NCBI GenBank assembly: GCA_018398815.1
Contig: CM031621.1
Span: 1,388,806 to 1,452,805, forward strand
DNA length: 64,000 bases
Source: Conus ventricosus
Taxonomy: Eukaryota > Mollusca > Gastropoda > Neogastropoda > Conidae
Direction: 5' to 3'
The notes beneath the pieces are model-generated. The model worked only from the letters and a program-made list of their open reading frames with translations, had not been told where the DNA came from and searched no databases. Positions 37,908-48,155 of the stretch are shown here, piece by piece; positions within the stretch are counted from its first letter, which is position 1; every line of letters starts with the position of its first letter. The position numbers and the translations under genes were made by a program.

Positions 37908-38335
37908 TCGACTTGGTGGACACCAGGGGCACTTGGTTGGCCAAAGACAAAGTGTTTTCCTCCTAACTTGGTGGACACCAGAGCACTTGGATGGCCAAAA
38001 CAAAGTGTTTTCCCCTAACTTGGTGGACACCTGGGCACTTGGTTGGCCAAAGACAAAGTGTTTTTCCTCCTAATTTGGTGGACACCATAGCACTTGGTTG
38101 GCCAAAACAAAGTGTTTTCCTCCTAACTTGGTGGACACCTGGGCACTTGGTTGGCCAAAGACAAAGTGTTTTCCTCCTAATTTGGTGGACACCAGAGCAC
38201 TTGGTTGGCCAAAGACAAAGTGTTTTCCTCCTAACTTGGTGGACACCTGGGCACTTGGTTGGCCAAAGACAAAGTGTTTTCCTCCTAACTTGGTGGACAC
38301 CTGGGCACTTGGTTGGCCATAGTGTTTTCCTCCTA
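37908..38335. repeat. 54-bp tandem repeat, copy 2
   Basis: About eight units of the CTTGGTGGACACCAGGGCAC family, as at 9612-10095. Confidence 0.95.
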
Positions 38336-39073
38336 AGCAAAGAAGGCCAACTCAAATGACTGCTTCTGAGAATCCATGATGGAAAAAAACTCAAGAAGTC
38401 ATATAGAGGGCGTGTTTCCTCACCGAGGAAAGGAGAGAAAACTTATTTCAATCACACAGGGTGCATTGGTGTGGACGCACAAGGGAGTTTACTCCTGTTA
38501 GCTTGTTGGTTAAAGGGAAAAGTTAGCTCCCCATTTTTAAAAAAGTCTTTTAATGGAATCCTGATGTATGGCGCTGCTCCATGCCTAGAGGATATAAAGC
38601 ATTTCATGGAAGGAAGGGACACCATATGTACCCAAAGAACTCCCAGTCTTCTGACAGGTGCTACTTTCCAAAATGTTTGAAAGCATGGACAGAATCAATG
38701 CGTTTTGGTAAAAACACAATCTACCTATAACACCTCTGCAACTTATACAATATCAGTGTTTTAAAACAAGACCTCATATTTCTGTAAGGATTTAAAACTA
38801 TGGTGAGCACCATGGTAAACTGAACACCTAACACAAAGACGATCAGGTGAATTCATTTAAGCTACTAGCCAGAATCTGTTCAAACAGACTAGGAAATGTG
38901 GATGGCTCTCAGACAAACAAAAGCCATTGTGCTGGCTCAGTAAATAAATGAGAATAAAAAACAAAAAACAAAAAAAAAACAGAATCCTGCAAATGCTCCC
39001 ATATCCTTTTAGATGTCAGCAAGCCTATCACTCACCCCTGGGGGCAAGCTGAAGTGAAGATGGAGATCCACCT
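38336..39073. other. Spacer left of the gypsy element
   Basis: Up to about 38725 it matches 10096-10510, then continues as single-copy AT-rich intron. The last bases before the LTR are ATCCACCT, and CACCT is the likely 5-bp target duplication (again at 50390-50394). Confidence 0.6.
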
Positions 39074-41305
39074 TGTCACGGACGGACAGCCCTCCATCCC
39101 GCTTTTAATGTAGTTTGTCAGTTTATTACCATTTTTTTTTATGTGTGTGTAAAAGAGGATGGGCCTGTGTGCTGTCAACTTTTCAGGAGAAAAGTCTACC
39201 CGTCCGTGCGGTTTGCGTGCATCCTTTTGACCGCATGAACATTGCTTTTTGTGAGATACCCGTATAGTTGTGAAAACCCGTGGAGAGCTCACTGAGTCAT
39301 TGGAAGTTATTCCCCTTTGATCGGCAGCTGGCGTTTGGGAAAATTCTTATTTAAGACTCGGATTGGAGCCACGAGTGAGAGACCACGTTCTCTTTGGCGA
39401 GGCATTTCATAACCCGTGACGAAGGCCACTTGTCTGCCTGACGGTGGTAGTCTTAGGGTGAGACAGAGGAATCCCTATTCCTGCCCACCAAGTCTTCAAC
39501 TTGACCCTCTTCGCTGGGGGTTGACCAGCTGTCAGCCATCCCATGGTGAAGGGCTGCTGGTGCTGTCGGCTCCGAGGTTCCGGACAGTCTTGTCGCTGAG
39601 GATTAGCCTGCGGGCCCACTTTCCCCTCCTTTCCACCCGCCGTTCTGGTGAGTTATTTTCGTGCTTCTTGGTTCTCATGTCGCATTCCACAGTGGTATCG
39701 GTTGTAAATTATAAAATTAATATTTTCATTCAAAATCTGTCATTTTGGTACTGTGCTGGGGCAGTACTACAGGTGTGGAAAATTATTGTGGTTTCAGGCG
39801 CGCTGCGAGCGTTAGCCTGATTTATAAATATGGAAGAGCAAGTTTAAAATTTTATTCTAAATGCGCTACGCTGAAGCGGTGACATTTTTCTTGGTCAGCG
39901 ATTTGGTCAGACACAGAGCGTGCCGCGCACGCTTATTTTCCATTTTGGCTGAATCATTCTTTATTTGTGTGTACTCCGTCAGAGAGAGGAGTATGCTAGT
40001 TTGGTTCTATAAATATAAAATTATTTATTTTAATTTAAGGAAAAGAGAAAAAACTTCAGGCCGGACGCGGTGTTGATTGAGTTACCGCGCGACTCACTTG
40101 GGGTCGGGAAGCGAGCGTTCCTTCGCGGCGCCCCTGGTTGGTTCCGCTCCGCCTGTTTGTCTATTTGTTTATGTATTGTTTTATTTTGTTTCTCATTTAA
40201 TTTACTATTATATTTCCTTTAATGTGAATGTGGTATGGGTGTGTTGTAATTTTATTCTCAAGTCAACACGTTATCTGACTTGTTTTCCTTGTCAGTTTTT
40301 GTATACCCGAGGCCTTCAGATTGAAGGGGTAGTATATATTATGACAAAAATAGTTTCATCAGGTAAACGAATTTGTGTGTGTTGTTTTTTTTTAATCATT
40401 AGAGAGAAGAAAAAAAAAAAAAAGATAGTAATAATGAAATGTGAAGTAAATTAAACTAGGTTCAGTCTTGCGGGTGTAGCCCTTTCGCCAGGTAATAGCC
40501 TGCACCTACACCATATTTCAGCTGTACCTAGAATGTATTCTAATGCCCCTTTTATAGGGCTGGGGTTTGTTTCTTGTTTTCCGTTGGTTGACGGGGTGCG
40601 GTCCAGACGCCGTCTGGATATACATTCCGAGAGCTGTATGAAGAGGAGCCGGACGCTGACCGTGGTACTAAGAGCGAGGCCAGAACGCCCTTCCTGAGTA
40701 TCAGCTTCTTTGGATGCACCTGTGTTCCCCTGTTCGGACTTGAAAAGACTTTAAGCTAAGTTTATTTCTAGCTGTGTATGGTGGTGTTTGGTGATGCCTG
40801 GCGTGTGTGGAGACATTCTGTTTGGCTGTGAGGTTTGTGAGGGTATATGAGTGTTCATGAATTGTGTAAGTGTGCAAATGTTGATGAATATGCTTGTGTG
40901 GCTGGGATAGACCCTGTTCCTCCTTCATTTAATTGTTTCTCCCCTGTCCTCTCTTCTTTCTTTATTTTGGGATAGATTAGTGGTTGTTTAAATTTAGTTG
41001 TTCCCTGGGCCAGGGTGTGGGGTCTTTTGTTGGTTATTTTGTCCATTAAGTAATCTTCTTTTAGGTGGCTGTCATCTTCTATTTTTCCTTCTTTTCCAAT
41101 TTATCTCTCTATCCTCACTCTTCTTGATAGTCGTCCCTCCTCCGCTAGGTGTGAATGAGATATTTTCATTAATTTAATAATTGCTTATTTGGTTTACTTT
41201 TTCCACGAGTGGTTTGAGTGTGTGGTCGGTGAGTGTTGTGCCCTGCCTGTCCCTCTCTCCTCTTCCATCCTCACATCCTTGATACGTGGACCTTGACCGC
41301 GGACA
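39074..41305 (+). repeat. 5' LTR of the gypsy element
   Basis: Starts TGTCACGGACGGACAGCC and ends GACCGCGGACA (TG...CA). 2232 bp, matched end to end by 48156-50388. Long for a gypsy LTR. Contains TATAAATA-type words (about 39830 and 40005) that could serve as promoter elements. Confidence 0.93.
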
Positions 41306-41307
41306 TT

Positions 41308-41324
41308 TGGGGGCTCGTCCGGAT
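41308..41324 (+). promoter_or_regulatory. Primer binding site, tRNA-Pro type
   Basis: TGGGGGCTCGTCCGGAT begins two bases after the 5' LTR. It matches the classical proline-tRNA primer binding site used by many retroviruses and retrotransposons. Confidence 0.85.
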
Positions 41325-43316
41325 GTGAAGGTTTGGAATTGAGGAGGGTTGGTCGGGATTTTCACAGCACTCTCGACTACTGCTCCAGCCCTCATGGCTG
41401 TGTTGTATTAAGCGGTGTGTTGGCTGGGCCGGAGTCCCACCGTGAAGGGGACTCCACGCGGAGCGGAGCATTTGTGGGTTGCCGTGACGGAAAGTCCAGT
41501 TCCCGTCCTTGGTCGCCGGCGCTCTAGCCGCCTCTGCGTTTTGTTCGTTTGATTGTTTTCTAAAAGTATCGCCGGTGTTTGTAAAATTAATTCCTTAACT
41601 TTACTGTTATCTTTCAATAGGTAACGGGAGGGTAAAGGGTGGGGAGTGTATTTTGGTTCCATTGTGCAGGTTCTACAGCGTCAGTGTTTGTGCTGACATA
41701 GGTTAGACCGTATTTGCTTGCCTGATTTGCCTGTACCCAAGACTACGACTGAGAGTAGCGCAGGTAAAAGTAGGTAGGATCCTGTTGGTTTATTGGTCTA
41801 AATTGCGTGCGGAAAACTAGCTGGTAACACCCCTCTGTCCTGTTAAAATACTTAGGTATTTATTTTCTGGTGATTATTTTTGTTTACACTAGGGTCAGGT
41901 TTCTGTATTTGTTTAGTAGTAAGGAGACTAGCTCCCTTTAGATAGGCTTTTTCTTCTATCTATTCGCACTCACTAGCTATTTTTATATTTTTCTTGTTAG
42001 TTTAAAATTTACACTCTTTAATGGTGGTGTGGGGTTGCGAAAAGAAAAGAAATAAAAGTGTTAGTGTTGTGGATTGAGAGGTTGGCTTGGCTGGTCTGTG
42101 TTTATCCGTTACGCCACCTTCCAACTTACAGTGTACCCCACCTCCCTTACCACTCTCACCGCGGTGTTACACAGTTCAGGCGTGCTCGCGTGGCTTGCCA
42201 CTGCGCGCCGTAACTGGGTCAGCTGAAATCTACAGGCTAGGCGTGTTGGTGCAGTGTGCACATATCAGCCGCGGGGTATTCAAGCAATCTTTTCGACTTT
42301 GCGAAACTGTTCAGTTTGCGTCGTCATCTCGTAGTTTATTCCATCGTGATTTAGTCAGTCCATCCGGCCGTTACTCACTTATCCATTTTCCCGTCGTTGC
42401 GTTTTTGTGTGTCGTCCGTGTTTTGTATTTATATTGATTTTGCGGCCGTTACATTTGCGTTGGCGTAGCTGAGTAAAATCAATGAGTTTGATGTTTTGCT
42501 CAGTCAGTTGCGACTTGTGATCTGAGGATTTGTTTGGTTAGTGTATTGTTCCTACACGAGGGATCAAGAAGGCCTAATCACCTGTCTAGTCGCTTATTCA
42601 CAAGTGATTGTTATTGGGAAAGGTTTAGGGCGGTATTCCTTCGTTAGGAGTCTGTAGCTCTATTCTAAGCTTCTGCTTATTTTTCCTTCTGGTTTGTCGA
42701 TTCGCTGTGCGACAGTTGAGGGCTTCATTCAGAGGAGTTTTCTTGGTCAAGAGGGTTTTGGAAGAGTTGTTTCCCTTTTGATCAAAATAGGTATATTAGT
42801 GACCGGAGATAGGGTAGTCTCCTGTTCTTTTGGTAACGCGTTTTCATTGTTGCGATGTTAGGATACTGTTTCTGTAAAGGGTCGTTCGTTCCCTTTACTT
42901 GGTGAGATTTTCTATAAACCTTTTGTGTGTGAATCTGTCCGGGGACAGGTGCTTTTCACTTTGTTTTGATTCTGCGTCGGTCTCAGAGGGGTATAGGAAA
43001 TTATCTTCCTTACCTTGTTGTTGGATTGGCGTTATTGATTTGAAGGCAGGTAGTCTTCCATTGACTGGTGTGATGAGACATAGTGGAAAGATTTGTGGGT
43101 TGAAGACCACTTTGTCATAATCTCCATTTTGTCATTGTGACTTGTATTTCAACCAAGACTTACTTCCACTTTAGCTGTGGGTCAGGTCTGTGCATAACTT
43201 TATTGTTTCAAGTGTTTGGAACTAAGTGACATTTCATATCGTAACCATATTCCTGGAAGCGTTTTGCCCCGCGTGTTTTACGTGAAAACTATTGTGCGTA
43301 ATCACTTTGTGGGAAA
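41325..43316 (+). other. Long untranslated leader of the gypsy element
   Basis: About 2 kb between primer binding site and gag without a convincing frame (the longest is 116 codons at 42087-42437, no domain). Rich in T and G. Could hold packaging signals, not identified. Confidence 0.55.
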
Positions 43317-44883
43317 AATGGCTACTGGCGAGGATCGTCGGTTCACCGCTCTCAAGTAAAGGGCACAGGGATTGTACCTGGACTAGCTACTCCTGTGTCT
43401 CACTACACCTCCCGTACAGATCTGATATTGATACTCACGTGGTGTTCTCTACTGGAGAAGGACAACCACCGGTCACGACGTCTCCGTCAGTCAGTATAAC
43501 CATACCTTTTGGTTCACCATCTCCGAGGAGACGACCACTTCCCACCTCCTTTTCCAGTGTTGGTCGACCTATCCCTTTTCCGAGGGAGAACCTAATACGG
43601 CACCGTCACCGTTTCCGCGTCCCCTGGACCAGCTCCACTGGATCATTACTTATGATGAGGTTTGAGAGAGAAGAGAGGAGGCGAAGGAAAGAAAAGAAAG
43701 AATAGAGAGAGAAGAGAGGGAGGCGAAGGAAAGAAGAGAAAAGGAAGAAAGAAAATAGAAAGAGAAGAGAAAGAAGCTAAGGAAGAAAGGAGATGGAGAA
43801 GGAGATGGAGGAGAGGAGGTTAGAGAGAGAAGAGAAAGAAGCAAGGAAGAAAGAAGATGGAAAATGGAGATGGAAATGAAAAGACAAGAACAAGAAGACA
43901 AGAAAAGAGAGGAGGAAGAACCCAAAGGAAGAGAGAATTCGATTTCGAAACTCGTCTTAATGTTGAGCGAGAGAAAATCCGAGCGGAATTCATCTCGCAA
44001 CTAGAGGATGACAATCTCTCTCAGGACCGCCACATGCTCCGGCATCTGTAGCGGCACCGTCAGGGTGGAAAATATACCCCCACTTGTTCCCCCCATGATT
44101 CAAATGCCCAGATACAATGATAAGGAGTCTATTGACACTTATATCGAACATTTTGAAGCTGTGGGCTCAAGCTTATGAGTTAAACAATGAAAGAAAGGCT
44201 CTATATCTAGTGAGCAATCTCACGGGTAAAGCCAAGGAGGCCTTCGTGGATATTCCACCAGGAGCTACATATGACGAGCTGAAAGCTGCTTTGAGATACT
44301 AGACTCCACATGACCCCAGAGAGCTACAGGAGGCAATTTCGCTCCATGAAGAAGCTACCTGATGAGACGTTCTACCAATTTGGCGAGCGGCTTCGTCGAT
44401 CCCTCGATTATTGGGTGGAAACGTCAGGTTTGGAATTGAGACAATGTATTTTATTGGAGCAGCTCATGAATTCGGTTTCGCCTGACCTACGCTGCAGTTG
44501 GGTGAGGCCAACCACAGAGTTACGCAGAGGCATTGAGGATAGCTGAGGCCTATGCCGATGCACGACGATATTATTACCATTCCTCGGCAAGTACCAGGAA
44601 ACCACAAGGTGAGGATTCGTCTGCCACCGGACAGTCTTCGTCTGCCACCGGACAGTCTTCGTCTGCCACCGGACAGTTTTCGTCTCCAGCAAGTGCAGAC
44701 CACCAAAACCAAGGGGAAGAGGGACAAACCAGGCGCAGAGCCGACAGTGTTTGTATGTGGTCGCATCGGTCATCTGGCGCGTGTCTGCCCTGACCGTAAA
44801 AAACAACCTACAACGCAAGTTAAAGTGGCATATGGGGAGGTGGAAGTGACTACGCCAGCCTGCCCTACCTTCCTGTCAGTATA
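43317..44883 (+). pseudogene. gag, frameshifted
   Basis: The first likely start is ATG 43317 (MATGEDRRFTAL). A strongly basic/acidic, GA-rich coiled-coil stretch (EREERRRRKEKK type) covers 43650-43990. The capsid-like part follows in pieces: DKESIDTYIEHFEAVG near 44115, GKAKEAFVDIPPGATYDEL near 44235, and FRSMKKLPDETFYQFGERL near 44335. A zinc-knuckle remnant at 44745-44795 reads VFVCGRIGHLARVCPD, where the first cysteine of CX2CX4HX4C is replaced by valine. At least four frame changes break the gene. A triplicated ACAGTCTTCGTCTGCCACCG repeat sits at 44620-44690. Gag forms the particle and binds RNA. Confidence 0.75.
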
Positions 44884-45400
44884 GCGGGAAACGTTGTCGA
44901 GGCCATTAGAGACACGGGCGCCACGGCAGTGTTTGTTGACGAGAAGTTAGTACCTAAGGATGCTCCTCGCGGAAATACCTGCGAAGTCGCGGGAGTCGAT
45001 GTCATCGTTCACTGCCACTCGATCAACGGTGCTTGTAGACCTCTCGACGCCCTACTTCAGGGGGAAAGTAGGGCAGTGGCTTTGAGGCAACCAGCGTACT
45101 CCCTCCTCATAGGGAACACTGTCTGCAGGGAGGATGGTGGGAGCTTCTCCATATCCACTGAGTTACCTCCAGAGGTGTTCGTCGCCGCCACCACTCGGGC
45201 GCAGGCAGAGAGAGAAAAGAGAGTCTTAAAGCCCTTGTTAAAACCCGTGCCTTCACGCGACCAGGTCAGTTTAGAACCTTCAGCGATCAAGGGACTACAA
45301 AGTAAAGACCCCACACTGAACAAGGTAAGACAGCTCGTGGGAAAGTCTACTCGAGAGCGGCCTAATGGAAAGATCAAGTTCGTCCAGCAAAAGGGACTTC
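44884..45400 (+). pseudogene. pol: aspartic protease region
   Basis: The frame holds IRDTGATAVFVDEKLV at about 44905-44950, the DTGA active-site motif of retroelement proteases, followed by a family-like YSLLIGNTVC near 45095. The frame then continues to 45600 with QSKDPTLNKVRQLVG, a linker normally found just before integrase. The protease processes Gag-Pol. It is not in frame with the preceding zinc-knuckle piece. Confidence 0.8.
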
Positions 45401-45469
45401 TGCACGGCAGTTTTCTTCAGCCACCACTACGGTCACCCAGTTGGTCGTACCAGAAGCGCTTCGGCAGAC

Positions 45470-46581
45470 AGTGTTGCGTCTGGGACATGACCCGCCATGG
45501 CCGGGCACCTGGGAACAAGACGCACTCTAGAGCGGATTCAGCAAGCCTTCTATTGGCCTGGGATGACTCGGGATGTGAGGAGATTCTGTCGAACCTGTGA
45601 CATCTGTCAGAGAACCACGCCCAAGGGACGGCATACCAAGGTGCCTCTAGGCACAGTTCCTTTGGTAGGAACTCCCTTCGAAAAGGTCGGTGTGGACCTT
45701 ATCGGCCCCATTGTTCCAGCGTCAGATCGTGGACACCGCTTCGTATTGGTTACGGTCGACTACGCCAACGGTATCCTGAGGCCACACCCCTCAAGAAAAT
45801 AGATTCCGCAAAACCGTAGCTGAAGCCCTATGGGAATGTGGACAAGGACAGGTGTGCCAGGGAGTGTCCTATCGGATCAAGGAACTCAGTTTCTATCTGA
45901 CGTGATGAATGAGGTGTACCGATTGCTTGCAAATCCACAGAGAGACAACTACACCGTACCATGCACAGGCAAACGGGCTAGTGGACGCTTCAATGGGACC
46001 CTCAAACAAATGATTAAGAAACTTGCTCAAGAACAACCCCGTGATTGGGACAGATTCCTGCCCGGCGTTTTATTTGCTTACAGAGAAGTGCCCCAAGAGA
46101 GTATGGGATTCTCTCCCTTCGAGCTACTCTATGGGAGGACAGTGAAAGGACCCATGGCAGTGCTACGTCAGCAGTGGACCCAGGAACAGGCCAATCAAGA
46201 GCTGCGGACTCAAGCTGAGTAGTGCTGGATCTGAAAGAGAGGCTTGCAGCACATGCAAACTAGCACACCAAAATCTGGACCCATGCTCAGAAACGGTATA
46301 AGCAGTACTACGACCAGAAGGCCAGGCAAAAATGGTTTGAACCAGACGATGAAGTGCTGCTTCTTCTACCCCTGCACCACAATAAAACTGCAGTTGTCCT
46401 GGCAGGACCTTTCAGAATCTTGAGGAGAGTTAGGGACTGGGACTATGTTGTCCTCATCAAAGGGAAAGAGAAACTCGTACATGCCAACCTCCTCAAGAGG
46501 TATGAAAGAAGGGAGTCATGCAACGCTGGATTTACGCCTGTGGTAATAGAAGAAATAAGGAAACTTCGCCCTGAGCTCTGA
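45470..46581 (+). pseudogene. pol: integrase, frameshifted, catalytic Glu lost
   Basis: The HHCC zinc-binding module is visible as GHDPPMAGHLGTRRTLE then FCRTCDICQRT (45484-45615). Core motifs follow: VGVDLIGPI (first Asp, about 45690) and VLSDQGTQF (second Asp, about 45865). The third acidic residue should sit in a VERFNGTLK motif. Here one base is missing at about 45984 (GTGGACGCTTC), so the Glu codon is destroyed exactly at the frameshift. The C-terminal GPY/F module reads LAGPFRILRRVRDWDYVV near 46405. Integrase precedes reverse transcriptase, unlike standard Ty3/gypsy order. Non-functional as written. Confidence 0.85.
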
Positions 46582-46589
46582 CATACCAT

Positions 46590-47560
46590 GTGTGGCGACT
46601 CAGCCCAGTGAAACATGGAAAGACGTTCAGGTTGCGCAAGACCTACCCGAGGAGCATCAAGCTGCAGCAAGAATGTTGTGCCAAGAGTATGCCGATGTTT
46701 TGACTGACGTACCACTACGTTGCAACCTGGGAAATTGTACTCTGGTTCTCACTCAGCAGGAACCCATTCGAGTGAAACAGTACCCACTACCCCTGTCGCA
46801 ATCCGCTGCATCAAGGCTGAAATTCAGGACATGTTGCGAATGAACGTCATCGGCGTTGCAGTTCCCTTATTCCTCGCCTATTCTACTGGTCAAGAAACCT
46901 GATGGCCGAATGAGATTTTGCGTGGACTTCCGAAGGTTGAATCGAGTTCTCAAGTTCGACGCAGAGCCAATGCCAGACATGGGAAAGATCTTCGCTCAGT
47001 TGGCCAAGGCCCAGTACTTCAGCAAGCTTGACTTGGCAAAAGGCTATGGCAAATCCCAATGGATCCTGCCGACAGGGAGAAAAAACTGCATTTACTATGC
47101 CTGAGGGTCAGTTTCAGTTCCAAGTTATGCATTTGGACTCAAGATGCAGGTGCAGTGTTTAGCCGTATCATGCGGCTCATGTTACAGCCACTGGAAATGA
47201 ATGAAGCTCATAACTCATCGATGATCTACTTTTGGCAACTGTAACAGGGAGGAACATCTGCGCTTGCTCAGGAAACTCTTCCATCGTCTCCGAGAGGTGC
47301 AACTCGCAGCACGCCCTACCAAGTGCAGGATAGGGGAGTCAGAGGTGCCGTTTTTGGGACATGTGTTGGCAAGGGGTACCTTCTGCCAGAGCCCGACAAG
47401 GTGGGAAGAATCGAGGACGCTCAGCCACCCAAGACTAGGAGCTCCGTTCATTCCTGGCCTGGTCGGATATTACGAAAGTTGTACCTCACTTTGCAGAGAC
47501 AGCAAAGCCCCTTACCGACAAAACCTCTGCTCGAAGCCTGAGAATCTGGATTGGAAGGAG
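46590..47560 (+). pseudogene. pol: reverse transcriptase (gypsy type), frameshifted
   Basis: A leader (CQEYADVLTDVPLRCN) at 46675 is followed by fingers and palm segments: SSPILLVKKPDGRMRFCVDF (46868-46930), FSKLDLAKGY (about 47020), and GAVFSRIMRLMLQPL (about 47150). The catalytic box reads LIDDLLLATV at about 47211-47242, the equivalent of F/YVDD with leucine first. The frame changes at least three times, and bases look to be missing in the FxFxVxPFGL region. It copies element RNA into DNA. Located downstream of integrase. Confidence 0.85.
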
Positions 47561-48006
47561 GAAGACGTGAAGGCTTTCAGGGAGCTGAAGGACGCTATAT
47601 CCAGACAGCCAGTGCTGCAACTTGCAGACCCCGACGCCACTTCGTGCTTCGCACAGATGCGTCCAGAATTGGGCTCGGGGCTGCTCTACTCCAAGACCAA
47701 GGTCGAGGTCTGCTTCCCATAACCTATGCCAGCAAGAAGTTAACGGGAGCAGAATTAAACTACCACACCATCGAGTTGGAGTGTCTCGCCGTGGTGTGGG
47801 CCCGTCCGCTGCTTCTATCCGTATCTCTACGGCAAGGAATTCATTCTAGAGTCTGACCACCATCCCTTGGCCTACCTGCACAAAATCCGTCCAGTAAGTC
47901 GTCGACTGATGGGTTGGGCGGTCGAGCTTCAAAGTCATGCCTTCAGGTTCCGACATATTCCTGGAAGGACAATGTGGAGGCAGACTTCATGAGTCGAATG
48001 CATTGA
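47561..48006 (+). pseudogene. pol: RNase H
   Basis: Contains FVLRTDASRIGLGAALLQ (first Asp, about 47640), ELNYHTIELECLAVVWA (catalytic Glu, about 47750) and LESDHHPLAYLHK (next Asp, about 47850), then AVELQSHAFRFRHIPGR and EADFMSR before a stop near 48006. These are the standard gypsy RNase H blocks. Two frame changes interrupt it. It is the last pol domain, with no chromodomain or env-like frame after it. Confidence 0.85.
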
Positions 48007-48136
48007 AGATTCTTCCCCTGCACTCTGAAACTTACCAAGGTTTCACCCAGTTTCATTTGTGTGTGTTTGACCTCTCTGCATGCTTATAACCAGCGGTGCT
48101 GGAAGGCTGCAGGGGACTGTGCCTCGGTGGCACAGG

Positions 48137-48155
48137 CCTTTTGGGTGGGGGGTGT
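48137..48155 (+). promoter_or_regulatory. Polypurine tract
   Basis: G-rich GGGTGGGGGGTGT directly before the 3' LTR start TGTCACGG, the expected place of the plus-strand primer. Confidence 0.65.

Noticed and set aside
39032..39292. Minus-strand ORF repeated at 48187-48381
   Set aside because: It lies in the LTR and therefore occurs twice. No coding signature.
44533..44818. Serine/alanine-rich repeat frame (SSATGQ) as a separate protein
   Set aside because: It is a shadow of a triplicated 20-bp sequence inside the gag gene in another frame.
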